A stretch of DNA of 42,348 nt from Oscillospiraceae bacterium (GCA_015064065.1 SVSY01000004.1:1-42348), one strand, 5' to 3'. Shown: positions 22,747 to 31,422, counted from the first letter of the stretch. The notes: generated by a model from the letters alone, not told the origin. Translations and numbers: made by a program.

Positions 22747-25700
22747 ATGAGGTGGTTTATTCAAAATAAGACAATAACAATAATTACGGCGGTGATATTA
22801 GCCATTGGAATTTCGGTAGGTTCGGCTGTAATTGTGAATAAAATCAGTACGCCGTCCGAGACAACTATAGAAAACGGACTTTCGGCTTACGAGCTTGCCG
22901 TTAAATACGGATATGAAGGAACTGTCCAAGAATGGCTTGAAAGCTTGAAAGGAAGATCGGCATACGATATTGCCAAGGAAAACGGTTATAGCGGCGATAA
23001 AAACGAGTGGAGCAATTCGCTTAAGGCAGAGGCAGGAAAAGACGGAGTGGGAATAAAGACCGCTGCTTTTTCCGACAACAACGAGTTGATCATTACACTT
23101 ACCGATGACACCGTACTAAATCTTGGCAGAGCGATCGGTGCTGACGGTAAGGACGGAACAGGAATAAGTTCGGCGAATATCAATGCAGACGGTGAGCTCG
23201 TACTTTCTTTTTCTGATGGCAAAATAGTTAACCTTGATAAAGTTATCGGTATGAACGGTAATGACGGCATAGGTGTTGAAGAGTCGGTTATAAATACCAA
23301 CGGAGAGCTTGTTATTACCTATACTAACGGACAGAGCGCAAATCTTGGCGTTGTTGTAGGCGCTAAGGGTGATAAGGGTGACAAAGGAAGCGCCGGCGCG
23401 CAGGGCTTAAAAGGAAATAAGGGCGACAAGGGTGATGCGGGAGCCGCAGGTCAGGACGGCGTAAGTATATCGAAGACCGAGATCAATGGAAAGGGCGAGC
23501 TTATTATTACCCTTTCGGATAATACCGTGTCTAATCTCGGCGTTATAGTTGGCGCTAAAGGCGACAAGGGTGACACAGGAGCGCAGGGCGCAAAGGGAGA
23601 AAAAGGTGATACGGGAGCTACAGGACAGCAGGGTATCAAAGGAGAAAAAGGTGAGCAGGGAGTAAGCATAACGGGCGCACAGATCAATTCTGACGGTCAG
23701 CTCGTTCTTAGCTTCTCTAACGATCAGCGAGCAAACCTCGGCAACGTCATCGGAGCAAAGGGTGACAAGGGTGATACCGGAGCACAAGGCGCTGCGGGAG
23801 CACAGGGGGAGCAAGGTGAAAAAGGCGATGTCGGTGAAAAGGGTGAGGACGGAATAAGTGTAATTAAGACCGAGATCAATAGCAAGGGCGAGCTTGTTAT
23901 AACTCTTTCAGATGACACCGTATCTAATCTTGGCGTCGTAGTTGGTGCAAAAGGCGAAAAAGGCGACAAGGGTGACACAGGAGCGCAGGGCGCAAAGGGA
24001 GAAAAAGGTGATACGGGTGCTACCGGGGCGCAGGGTGTACGCGGAGAGCAAGGATCTCAAGGTATTCAAGGCGAACAGGGCGTTGGCATCGAAACTATCA
24101 CTATAGATAATGGAAATCTTATAATAACTCTCACCGATGAAACGGTACTCGATCTTGGAAATATCAAGGGTGAGAAGGGAGATAAAGGCGATTCCGGCGT
24201 TGTTACCGTCGACGGTGTGGGAATTAAATCTACATCGATAAATTCACACGGGGAACTAATAATCGTTTATACCGACGATAGCGAGACTAATCTTGGAAAA
24301 GTAGTTGGCGATAAGGGTGATACGGGCGCGACCGGTCCTCAGGGTATACAAGGAGTAGGAGTTGAGTCGATAGATATAAATTCGAACGGCGAACTTATTA
24401 TCGTTTATACAAATAGTGACAGCATAAATCTTGGAAAGATAATAGGCGCGCAAGGTGTTCAAGGACCTCAGGGAATTCAAGGTGAAAAGGGCGAGACCGG
24501 AGCACAAGGACCTCAGGGAATCCAAGGTGAAAAGGGCGAGACCGGAGCACAAGGACCTCAGGGAATCCAAGGTGAGAAGGGTGAAACCGGAGCGCAAGGA
24601 CCTCAGGGAATCCAAGGTGAGAAGGGTGAAACCGGAGCGCAGGGACCCCAGGGAATCCAAGGTGAAAAGGGCGAGACCGGTGCTAAAGGTGACAAGGGTG
24701 ATGAAGGCGTAGGCATTGAAAAAGTAGATCTTACAAATAATGAGCTTGTTATCACTCTTTCTGATGACACAATAATAAATCTTGGCAATATTAAAGGTGC
24801 CAAGGGCGATAAAGGCGATAATGGAGACGACGGCATAGGACTTTCTGCTGTTCTTATAGATTCCGAGGGTCATCTCAAGATAACTCTCACATCGGGTTTT
24901 ACAACCGATCTTGGAAACGTTAAAGGTGCTGACGGAAAGGACGGAGTAGGTATTTCTACGATCCTTATAGATGCAGAAGGACATCTTAAAATGACGCTAA
25001 CCACGGGATCTACGCTTGATCTCGGGAATATAAAGGGTGCCGACGGTAATGACGGCGTTGGAATTGAATCGGTGTATATTCAGAACGGCGATCTCTATTT
25101 AAAGAAGACCAATGACGCGACTGCACTAAATCTCGGTTCTGTGAAGGGAGAAAAGGGCGACAAAGGCGATCAAGGAGAACAAGGCGTTCAAGGTCCTCAG
25201 GGAATTCAAGGCCCTAAGGGAGATCAAGGTGATAAGGGCGAGTCCGGAGAGCAAGGGGCTCAAGGACCAAAGGGAGATAAGGGTGACACCGGCGCGGCAG
25301 GTCGCGGAATTTTGAGAACAGAGGTTGTTAGAACAGATCTTATTATTTACTACACTGATGGAACTTCCGAAACGCATAGCCTTGATGGAATTATCGGAGA
25401 CCCAAATGAGAAAGAAATACTCATTTATAGTAAGTTGCCGGACGGTACATACGGTGTTATGGCGGGCGGAATGGCAAAATATGAGGCAGTCATTGAAATT
25501 CCCAATACACATAATGATATTCCAGTTACGCAGATTTTGGCAAATGGATTCAAAGATTTGGTAGCTCTTCAAAAAGTTGAAATTCCCAACAGCATAACCA
25601 TTATTGGAAATAATGCTTTTTACGGCTGTAAAAGTTTAAGTGGTGTGGTTTTGCCAAGTACCATAGAAGTAATAAGTCAATATGCTTTCTACAATTGTAT

Positions 25701-26604
25701 TTCTTTGACCGGAGAACTTATAATACCCGAAACCACAAGGTTGATAGGTAAATATGCATTTTATGGATCAACTTACACTTCTATAACTCTTGAAGATAAC
25801 ACGGGATGGGTGACAGAGCCAATTTTTTATGTTTGTAATAGTTCTAAAACATATACGGGGACAATATCTACAAATTCATCAGGAATGACTAATTTTTCGA
25901 TCACTGATGCTACAGCCGGTTCGGAGGCTTGTAAAAATCAAACGTATACATTGACTCCTCAAAAAGTTGCTGTTGCTCTAACTCAAAGAGCACACCAATC
26001 ATATGCTTACGATCTAAGTTACTACTCTACTACAATATACTATTGGCATTTTGACGCTTACAAGGCGGATTGGAATAATCCCACGGTTATTGATCCTTCA
26101 ATCACATATACCGAAGGATTAGAATATACACAACTTTCTAATGGAACTTACGCAGTGTCAATAGGTGAAGCAACCGATAAAAACATAATCATTCCACCTT
26201 CATATAATGGCATTTCTGTTACGCAAATAAAAGAAAACGGGTTTAAAGGAATAACAGATTTGGAAAGGGTCGTTCTTCCCGAAGGTATAACGATGATTGG
26301 AAACAGTTCTTTTTCTGGTTGTACCGCGTTGGAAATAAATATTCCAGAATCTGTAAAGACGATTAAGCCATACGGCTTGTATAAGGTAAAAGCTATCAAT
26401 GTTTCAGGAACTAACAAATGGGATGGTTCGGGTGTTTCGTGGTCAGAATTTTTTGGCGGCAGCGTAATTGATTATGACAACGATGCAATCTTTTCTTCAA
26501 GGGTTCTTTCGCCAAATCTATATTCAAACGTTGCAAGTATTGCGCCTACGAGGGGTGGAGACAGTGCGAGCATGTCGCCATATACAGGCACTTGGAAAAG
26601 ATAA
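22747..26604 (+). CDS. Collagen-like surface protein with BspA-type leucine-rich tail
   Basis: 1285 residues. An N-terminal membrane anchor (about residues 10-35, TIITAVILAIGISVGSAVIV) is followed by two EWL-S-LK modules (SAYELAVKYGYEG...EWLESLKG and SAYDIAKENGYSG...EWSNSLK) common in Firmicute collagen-like proteins. Then to about residue 855 stretches of Gly-X-Y triplets alternate with roughly 35-residue units of the type GVGIKTAAFSDNNELIITLT followed by DD-x-V-x-N-L-G. From about 875 on come BspA-like leucine-rich repeats (IPNSITIIGNNAFYGCKSL) and related units, ending without LPxTG. The protein likely projects from the cell or spore surface as a trimeric stalk with an adhesive tip. The ATG at 22747 follows TGGAGG; the 3' third is more AT-rich. 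Exact location (cell or exosporium) is unknown. Confidence 0.85.
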   Translation: MRWFIQNKTITIITAVILAIGISVGSAVIVNKISTPSETTIENGLSAYELAVKYGYEGTVQEWLESLKGRSAYDIAKENGYSGDKNEWSNSLKAEAGKDGVGIKTAAFSDNNELIITLTDDTVLNLGRAIGADGKDGTGISSANINADGELVLSFSDGKIVNLDKVIGMNGNDGIGVEESVINTNGELVITYTNGQSANLGVVVGAKGDKGDKGSAGAQGLKGNKGDKGDAGAAGQDGVSISKTEINGKGELIITLSDNTVSNLGVIVGAKGDKGDTGAQGAKGEKGDTGATGQQGIKGEKGEQGVSITGAQINSDGQLVLSFSNDQRANLGNVIGAKGDKGDTGAQGAAGAQGEQGEKGDVGEKGEDGISVIKTEINSKGELVITLSDDTVSNLGVVVGAKGEKGDKGDTGAQGAKGEKGDTGATGAQGVRGEQGSQGIQGEQGVGIETITIDNGNLIITLTDETVLDLGNIKGEKGDKGDSGVVTVDGVGIKSTSINSHGELIIVYTDDSETNLGKVVGDKGDTGATGPQGIQGVGVESIDINSNGELIIVYTNSDSINLGKIIGAQGVQGPQGIQGEKGETGAQGPQGIQGEKGETGAQGPQGIQGEKGETGAQGPQGIQGEKGETGAQGPQGIQGEKGETGAKGDKGDEGVGIEKVDLTNNELVITLSDDTIINLGNIKGAKGDKGDNGDDGIGLSAVLIDSEGHLKITLTSGFTTDLGNVKGADGKDGVGISTILIDAEGHLKMTLTTGSTLDLGNIKGADGNDGVGIESVYIQNGDLYLKKTNDATALNLGSVKGEKGDKGDQGEQGVQGPQGIQGPKGDQGDKGESGEQGAQGPKGDKGDTGAAGRGILRTEVVRTDLIIYYTDGTSETHSLDGIIGDPNEKEILIYSKLPDGTYGVMAGGMAKYEAVIEIPNTHNDIPVTQILANGFKDLVALQKVEIPNSITIIGNNAFYGCKSLSGVVLPSTIEVISQYAFYNCISLTGELIIPETTRLIGKYAFYGSTYTSITLEDNTGWVTEPIFYVCNSSKTYTGTISTNSSGMTNFSITDATAGSEACKNQTYTLTPQKVAVALTQRAHQSYAYDLSYYSTTIYYWHFDAYKADWNNPTVIDPSITYTEGLEYTQLSNGTYAVSIGEATDKNIIIPPSYNGISVTQIKENGFKGITDLERVVLPEGITMIGNSSFSGCTALEINIPESVKTIKPYGLYKVKAINVSGTNKWDGSGVSWSEFFGGSVIDYDNDAIFSSRVLSPNLYSNVASIAPTRGGDSASMSPYTGTWKR
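24463..24687 (+). repeat. Five 45-bp tandem repeats inside the collagen-like gene
   Basis: Units start at 24463, 24508, 24553, 24598 and 24643. Each encodes the 15 residues GPQGIQGEKGETGA plus Q (K in the last). Units 1 and 2 share one set of synonymous choices at the unit end and units 3 and 4 another, so pairs have recently been duplicated or converted. In-frame gain or loss of units would change stalk length by five triplets without breaking the gene. Confidence 0.95.
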
Positions 26605-26629
26605 TTGGAAACATAATAGGAGACAAAAT

Positions 26630-27472
26630 ATGAGTAAAACCAAGATAATTTTAATGTCCGACATACATTACCGCTGTGCTGATTATTTCGGCAGAGGGCA
26701 GGAAGAAACTATGGAGCTTATCTGCGATGACCTTGCAGAAGAGTATGCAAAAGAGCCGTATGAGGCGGTCTTACTTCTCGGTGATTACTCGCTCGATCAT
26801 TGGGCTTGGAACGTAAAGGGCTGCTATATAAATCACGGTATCAGCAACGCAAAGCTCTTTGCAAAGAATTATCTTTGCCGAATAGCTCCCGAGGGTGTCG
26901 CTCTGCGGATGATCGCGGGTAACCACGAGCAATACGGCGAGGAACTTTGGACGGAATTTACGGGATACAAGAGACGCGACCATATCGTGATAGGAGATGT
27001 ACTTTTCATTCTAACCGACACTTTTGGCGGCGATCTCGACCCCACCGAGCACAGCGACGGTACTTATTGCGGTGCAAATGTGGCGGATATAAAAGAGCTT
27101 ATGGCGCGCTATCCCGACAAAAAGGTGATCATTTGCGCGCATTGGTTTGATATGAAGCTTGAGAGCGAGGAGTTTTTGGAGCTTCTTCGCTCGGAAGAGA
27201 GAATACTCTGTCTTTTCTGCGGACACAATCACAGATCGCACATAGTGAGCACGGGAGAAGAGAACGGAAACAAGCCTATTCTTTGCACGGGACATTATTC
27301 CTACTCGGGCGAGCCTAACAACGTGCGCTGTCTTCCCGGATATCGTGTGCTTGAGATAGACGATAGCGGTATCTTTTCAAAATACGTCGTTCGTCCGCAC
27401 AGTTACAGAGTTGGCTCGGTACGCTTTAACAATGAATACGCCGAGCAGGATACACTTGAATTAAAGTTTTGA
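26630..27472 (+). CDS. Calcineurin-like metallophosphoesterase
   Basis: 280 residues of the two-metal phosphoesterase fold. The five motifs are visible in order: MSDIHYRC (Asp and His), LLGDYSLDHW (the usual GDxxD region), AGNHEQYG, CAHWFD and CGHNHRSH. Substrates in this superfamily range from cyclic nucleotides to phospholipids and cannot be read from the motifs. There is no signal peptide. The start at 26630 has AGGAG before it, while the open frame upstream belongs to the overlapping collagen gene. It begins 25 bases after the collagen-like gene and ends 24 bases before the next gene, so the three may be co-transcribed. Confidence 0.85.
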   Translation: MSKTKIILMSDIHYRCADYFGRGQEETMELICDDLAEEYAKEPYEAVLLLGDYSLDHWAWNVKGCYINHGISNAKLFAKNYLCRIAPEGVALRMIAGNHEQYGEELWTEFTGYKRRDHIVIGDVLFILTDTFGGDLDPTEHSDGTYCGANVADIKELMARYPDKKVIICAHWFDMKLESEEFLELLRSEERILCLFCGHNHRSHIVSTGEENGNKPILCTGHYSYSGEPNNVRCLPGYRVLEIDDSGIFSKYVVRPHSYRVGSVRFNNEYAEQDTLELKF

Positions 27473-27496
27473 TCTTCAAATCGGAAAGGATACACA

Positions 27497-29392
27497 ATGA
27501 ACAGGATTTTAGCAATTGCAAACAGTGAGTCTGATCTTTTGAGCCTGCTTCGCGCGCACTGCGACGTTACGGTCATTCCGACGAGTGCCGACCCCGTGGA
27601 TAGCAGAGATTTTGACGCGATCTGCGTTCTTGGAGGAACAGAAGACTCTAATCTGACTATTCCCGCACCTCTGCACAATCTTGCGTATGAAATGAAGGAG
27701 CAGGGAAAGCCCGTGTTCTTCGAATTTATCTGCTCGATCTTTTCTATCAGACCGAAGGGCACTATAAATACCGCGTTTCAGCGAATGGTATATCGCGAGG
27801 GTGGGCTTGAGTGTGACGGACTCTCTGACGGCGATCTTCTTGACGGACAGAGCAACGATTGCATAAACTACAGACCTATAACCGAAAAGAACCGCCCGAT
27901 ACTTACCTATAAACAGCACATATGCGCTCACTCTAAGATAGAGATAAGCGAAGAAGAGCACAGAGACGGAACTTTCGCACTTTGGTGGTACGACGATAAC
28001 GTGCTCGTCTCTTCGATAAGACTCTGCAATTTTCACCGCGCAAGATTTGCGCCCAGAGACAGATGGAAATCGGTCATTTCGGGCATCGTAGCATTCCTTG
28101 CGGGAGAGAAGGTCGAGCTTGAATTCGCACCGCCCGTATATACCTACCGCGAGACTAAGGTAAAGTGCGCGAGCGACGTTGACGAAGTTATCAAACGCGG
28201 CATAGCTTGGATAGAAAAGGCGGATATACTCAACGACGAAGGTCGCAGAGGTGCTAAAGAGGGATATACCAACCATATATCCGCAAGATTTGGAGAGCAA
28301 GGCAAGACCACCAATGTAAGAGCAGACTGCACTAACGAGATAGGCGGCGCGCTTATGTTCGACGCACTTCTCTTTGGAAATGAAAAGTCGAGAGCGCGTG
28401 CCGATGCACTCTTTGATTTTACCTTTAGGTATATGCAGATAAAAAGTGGGGAGCACAAGGGAATGCTTCGTTGGTCCGAGGTCGGTTGGGACGACTGCTA
28501 TCAGGACGACGTTGCAAGAGCTATAATTCCGCCGCTTCTTTGCCAATTTTACGGAATAGACGTTCCTCATTTTGAGGAGATAAAGGAGACCCTCGATTAT
28601 CTTGTAAAGACCACGGCGCAGGACGGAATTCGCGTGCCTTGCACCGAAATGTACAAGATGGACCCTGAGTATTACGCGAGGATAACAGCCGAGACGGCGG
28701 CGCCGCCCTGCGCGCATTTCAACTCGTTCTATCACGCGGCGCTGTTGCTTGCATACCGTGTTTGCAAGGACGAAAAGTATCTTGACTATGCTACTCGCGG
28801 TCTTAGTACGTTGATGGCACATCACCCTGACACCCGCCGAGAGACGAGTGAGACCGAAGAATATACTCGTCTTATCTTCCCGCTTGCAGTGCTCTACAGC
28901 GTTACGGGCAAGAAGGAGCATTACGATTGGCTCTGCCGCGTTACAGAGGATCTTGAAAAATTCAAGCACGCTTCGGGCGGATATGCAGAATGGGATACCG
29001 GATACAAGGCAGGCTGTTCTCGCAATCATAACGGCGAATGTGCGCTTCTTGCCGATAACGGAGACCCCGTTGCTGACCTTCTTTACTCAAACAACTGGCT
29101 TCCGATGGGATTTGCGTATGCATATCTCGCTACGGGAGAGGAAAAATTCTACCGTAAATGGTGCGATATCGCTTCGTTTATGGCTTCGGCACAGATGCAT
29201 AGCGATATTTTGCACCTTGACGGCGCGTGGGCAAGAGCGCTCGATATGGATACACGCGAGAACTGCGGAATGCCGCACGATAAGGGCTGGGGTCCGCAGT
29301 GTATAGAGAGCGGTTGGATAGTTGGCGAGATACTTATGGGACTTGAGCTTATGCATATCGCCGAAAAGAAAAACGGACGCCCTGAATTATAA
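27497..29392 (+). CDS. Unassigned fusion: GATase-like domain plus six-hairpin hydrolase-like domain
   Basis: 631 residues. The first 210 or so residues look like a class-I glutamine amidotransferase/ThuA-like fold (short strands ILAIANSESDLLSLL, DAICVLGGTEDSN, KPVFFEFICSIFS), with a cysteine at the bend FFEFICS but no clear catalytic triad. From about 225 on the sequence is a series of helix pairs (DVDEVIKRGIAWIEKADIL, ADALFDFTFRYMQ, YLDYATRGLSTLM, YAYLATGEEKFYRKW) typical of an (alpha/alpha)6 barrel as in GH88, GH105, GH127 and related hydrolases, with aromatic and acidic residues such as SEVGWDDCYQDD and GWGPQCIESGWIVGE. No family name can be assigned with confidence. No signal peptide. AAAGGA precedes the ATG. 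A role in sugar breakdown fits the surrounding genes but is inference. Confidence 0.65.
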   Translation: MNRILAIANSESDLLSLLRAHCDVTVIPTSADPVDSRDFDAICVLGGTEDSNLTIPAPLHNLAYEMKEQGKPVFFEFICSIFSIRPKGTINTAFQRMVYREGGLECDGLSDGDLLDGQSNDCINYRPITEKNRPILTYKQHICAHSKIEISEEEHRDGTFALWWYDDNVLVSSIRLCNFHRARFAPRDRWKSVISGIVAFLAGEKVELEFAPPVYTYRETKVKCASDVDEVIKRGIAWIEKADILNDEGRRGAKEGYTNHISARFGEQGKTTNVRADCTNEIGGALMFDALLFGNEKSRARADALFDFTFRYMQIKSGEHKGMLRWSEVGWDDCYQDDVARAIIPPLLCQFYGIDVPHFEEIKETLDYLVKTTAQDGIRVPCTEMYKMDPEYYARITAETAAPPCAHFNSFYHAALLLAYRVCKDEKYLDYATRGLSTLMAHHPDTRRETSETEEYTRLIFPLAVLYSVTGKKEHYDWLCRVTEDLEKFKHASGGYAEWDTGYKAGCSRNHNGECALLADNGDPVADLLYSNNWLPMGFAYAYLATGEEKFYRKWCDIASFMASAQMHSDILHLDGAWARALDMDTRENCGMPHDKGWGPQCIESGWIVGEILMGLELMHIAEKKNGRPEL

Positions 29393-29494
29393 GGATATCA
29401 GAAAAAGGGCGATATGGGATCACGTAAGATCAAACCTTGGTATTGTACTCATAGACAACTGATAAATTTATTTTATAAAAAATTCACCTTTTAT

Positions 29495-29574
29495 TTGATA
29501 TAGACGATATATAAAGTATAAATCTCCTTGTTTTGCAGATACTAACAGTACAAATTTGTAAAGCAAGGAGATTT
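29495..29574 (+). promoter_or_regulatory. spoVT leader with a stem that buries the ribosome site
   Basis: AAATCTCCTTG (29520-29530) is the exact complement of CAAGGAGATTT (29564-29574), the latter containing the spoVT ribosome site AAGGAG. The 33-base loop contains the palindrome ACAAATTTGT (29550-29559). A possible promoter is TTGATA (29495-29500) with TATAAA (29517-29522); if that one is used, most of the left arm would lie before the RNA start, so the true start site decides whether the stem forms in RNA. No T run follows, so it is not a terminator. Confidence 0.6.
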
Positions 29575-29581
29575 TATATAT

Positions 29582-30133
29582 ATGAAAGCCACAGGAATTG
29601 TAAGAAGAATTGACGACCTCGGGCGCGTTGTCATTCCGAAGGAGATCAGAAGAACGATGCGTATACGCGAGGGTGACCCTCTTGAGATATACACCGATAG
29701 AGAGGGCGAGGTAATATTCAAAAAGTATTCGCCGATAGGTGAGCTCAACACCTTTGCTTCTCAATACGCTGAGACTCTATCCAAGACCTGCAATATGTCG
29801 GTGCTCGTATGCGACAGAGACGCGGTCATAGCCGTCGGCGGCGTGTCCAAGCGCGAATATATGGACAAGTCACTCAGCAAAGAGCTTGATACGATAATGC
29901 AGGGAAGAAGTATCTACAGATATTCTGCAGACGAGGAAAAGATATATCCTATTGCCGACGAGGGCTCAATGAGCGTAAGCTGTGCCATGCCTATAATCAG
30001 CGAGGGTGACGTTATTGGCTGTGTCGTCTCTCTTCTTGAGAGTGGAGCTAAGAAGGAGTCGGTGAGTGCCGACGTTGAGGTCAAGCTTATAAGTACGGCG
30101 GCAAGCTTCTTAGGCAAGCAGATGGAGTCCTGA
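29582..30133 (+). CDS. spoVT: Stage V sporulation protein T
   Basis: A 183-residue transcription factor that, in Bacillus and Clostridia, tunes forespore gene expression late in sporulation. The N-terminal 50 residues are an AbrB-type swapped-hairpin DNA-binding domain, MKATGIVRRIDDLGRVVIPK followed by EIRRTMRIREGDPLEIYTD. The rest is a GAF-like sensor domain (MSVLVCDRDAVIAVGGVSKR ... CAMPIISEGDVIGCVVSL). Length and start agree with known SpoVT. Its ribosome site lies inside a perfect 11-bp stem. Presence of spoVT supports a sporulating lineage, though it persists in some non-sporulating relatives. Confidence 0.95.
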   Translation: MKATGIVRRIDDLGRVVIPKEIRRTMRIREGDPLEIYTDREGEVIFKKYSPIGELNTFASQYAETLSKTCNMSVLVCDRDAVIAVGGVSKREYMDKSLSKELDTIMQGRSIYRYSADEEKIYPIADEGSMSVSCAMPIISEGDVIGCVVSLLESGAKKESVSADVEVKLISTAASFLGKQMES

Positions 30134-30142
30134 CAAAAGAAC

Positions 30143-30182
30143 AAAAGTCGTCCGCATACTATCAAGGCGGGCGGCTTTTTTC
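30143..30182 (+). terminator. spoVT terminator
   Basis: AAAAGTCGTCCGC (30143-30155) pairs with GCGGGCGGCTTTT (30167-30179) with two G-T pairs, followed by a T run. Confidence 0.85.
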
Positions 30183-30256
30183 ATAACGTGAGAAGTCATA
30201 TTTGGCTTCATAACACAAAAAAATAATCCGAGAAGAAATAAATTTTTCAAAAATAC

Positions 30257-30285
30257 TTGATAATTTTCTTTGAATGTGATAAAAT
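30257..30285 (+). promoter_or_regulatory. Promoter of the GMP synthase gene
   Basis: TTGATA (30257-30262) and TAAAAT (30280-30285), spacer 17 bases. The 50-base leader shows no purine-riboswitch signature. Confidence 0.7.
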
Positions 30286-30335
30286 ATCTTCTGTAAATTT
30301 TATGGATTTTATCCTTTTTTAGACGGAGGAACAGT

Positions 30336-31337
30336 ATGGATTCTAACAAGAGACCCGACAATATGGCTCGCATAACAAATTTTGAGCTTGCAAATGCATT
30401 TATCGATCAGCAGGTCGAAGAGGTGCGCCGTCAGGTAGGCGACAAAAAGGTGCTTTTGGCACTTTCGGGCGGAGTTGACAGCTCTGTCGTTGCCGCACTT
30501 CTTATAAAAGCAATTGGCAAGCAGCTCGTTTGCGTACACGTAAATCACGGACTTATGCGTAAGGGCGAGAGCGAGGCCGTAATAGACATCTTCGGAAAGA
30601 CACTTGATGCAAATCTTATCTACATTGACGCGACAGACAGATTTCTCGATCTTCTTGCCGGCGTGAGCGATCCCGAGCGCAAGAGAAAGATCATCGGTAA
30701 GGAATTTATCGAGGTATTTGCAGACGAAGCAAGAAAGCTCGAGGGAGTTGAATTTTTGGCGCAGGGAACTATCTATCCCGATATCCTTGAGAGTATCAAG
30801 CAGGCAGAGGGTAAGAAGGCAGTCAAGTCGCACCACAACGTCGGCGGACTTCCCGAGGACCTCAAGTTCGAGCTTGTTGAGCCCGTTAAGCTTCTCTTTA
30901 AGGACGAGGTAAGAGTTGTCGGTGAGGCACTCGGACTTCCTCATGCTATGGTCTACCGTCAGCCGTTCCCCGGTCCCGGACTTGGCGTTCGTTGCCTTGG
31001 CGCGATCACGCGTGACAGACTCGCGGCACTTCGCGAGGCAGACGCTATCCTTCGTGACGAGTTCGATAAGTGCGGACTCGCAGAGAAAGTATGGCAGTAT
31101 TTCGTAGTAATTCCCGATATCAAGAGCGTTGGCGTTCGCGACGACAGCCGCTATGAAGGCTGGCCCGCAATAATCCGCGCCGTAAATACCAAGGACGCTA
31201 TGACCGCTACCATCGAGGAGATACCCTACGATGTGCTCGCAAAGATCACCGCGCGTATCACAAGCGAGGTAGAGGGAATAAACAGAGTTCTTTACGATAT
31301 TACCCCGAAGCCTACCGGAACGATAGAGTGGGAATAA
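30336..31337 (+). CDS. guaA: GMP synthase, ATP-pyrophosphatase and dimerisation part only
   Basis: Amination of XMP to GMP with ATP. The 333 residues cover the ATP-PPase domain, with the P-loop LSGGVDSSVVAALL (Ser44 to Ser50 region), VHVNHGLMRKGE and GTIYPDILES, plus the C-terminal dimerisation domain with VYRQPFPGPGLGVRCLGA, the signature KPTGTIEWE end, and KITARITSEV. The usual glutamine amidotransferase domain (about 190 residues) is absent: the start codon has GGAGG and a promoter directly upstream, and no GATase frame precedes it. This resembles the split archaeal-type enzyme, where GuaAa is encoded separately. Either a free-standing glutaminase exists elsewhere or the enzyme uses ammonia. 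Confidence 0.93.
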   Translation: MDSNKRPDNMARITNFELANAFIDQQVEEVRRQVGDKKVLLALSGGVDSSVVAALLIKAIGKQLVCVHVNHGLMRKGESEAVIDIFGKTLDANLIYIDATDRFLDLLAGVSDPERKRKIIGKEFIEVFADEARKLEGVEFLAQGTIYPDILESIKQAEGKKAVKSHHNVGGLPEDLKFELVEPVKLLFKDEVRVVGEALGLPHAMVYRQPFPGPGLGVRCLGAITRDRLAALREADAILRDEFDKCGLAEKVWQYFVVIPDIKSVGVRDDSRYEGWPAIIRAVNTKDAMTATIEEIPYDVLAKITARITSEVEGINRVLYDITPKPTGTIEWE

Positions 31338-31347
31338 TAACTATAAC

Positions 31348-31375
31348 AAAACGCCGAGCTTTCGGCGTTTTTGCT
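31348..31375 (+). terminator. guaA terminator
   Basis: AAAACGCCGA/TCGGCGTTTT stem with a short GCTT loop and a T-rich tail, 10 bases after the stop codon. Confidence 0.88.
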
Positions 31376-31393
31376 TTTTAGATAAACTCCTTA

Positions 31394-31422
31394 TTGAAAA
31401 AAAAGGAAAAGTATGATATAAT
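31394..31422 (+). promoter_or_regulatory. Promoter of the second GH36 gene
   Basis: TTGAAA (31394-31399) and TATAAT (31417-31422), spacer 17 bases, 54 bases before the ATG. Confidence 0.75.

Noticed and set aside
24463..24687. CRISPR-like array of regular repeats
   Set aside because: The 45-bp units are contiguous with no spacers and are in frame with a collagen Gly-X-Y protein.
26468..26629. A longer start for the metallophosphoesterase at 26468
   Set aside because: That part overlaps the end of the collagen-like gene in another frame; the ATG at 26630 has AGGAG and starts right at the first phosphoesterase motif.
27509..29029. A 506-codon open frame on the minus strand
   Set aside because: It lies fully antisense to a well-supported gene with a ribosome site; it is rich in Cys, Arg and Ser from reverse reading of a biased codon set. 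The same holds for the long antisense frames at 7221-8297, 14954-16033, 20209-21252, 21407-22498, 32091-33059 and 40401-41456.
30286..30335. Purine riboswitch in front of the GMP synthase gene
   Set aside because: The leader is only about 45 bases and has none of the conserved loop sequences of the purine aptamer.
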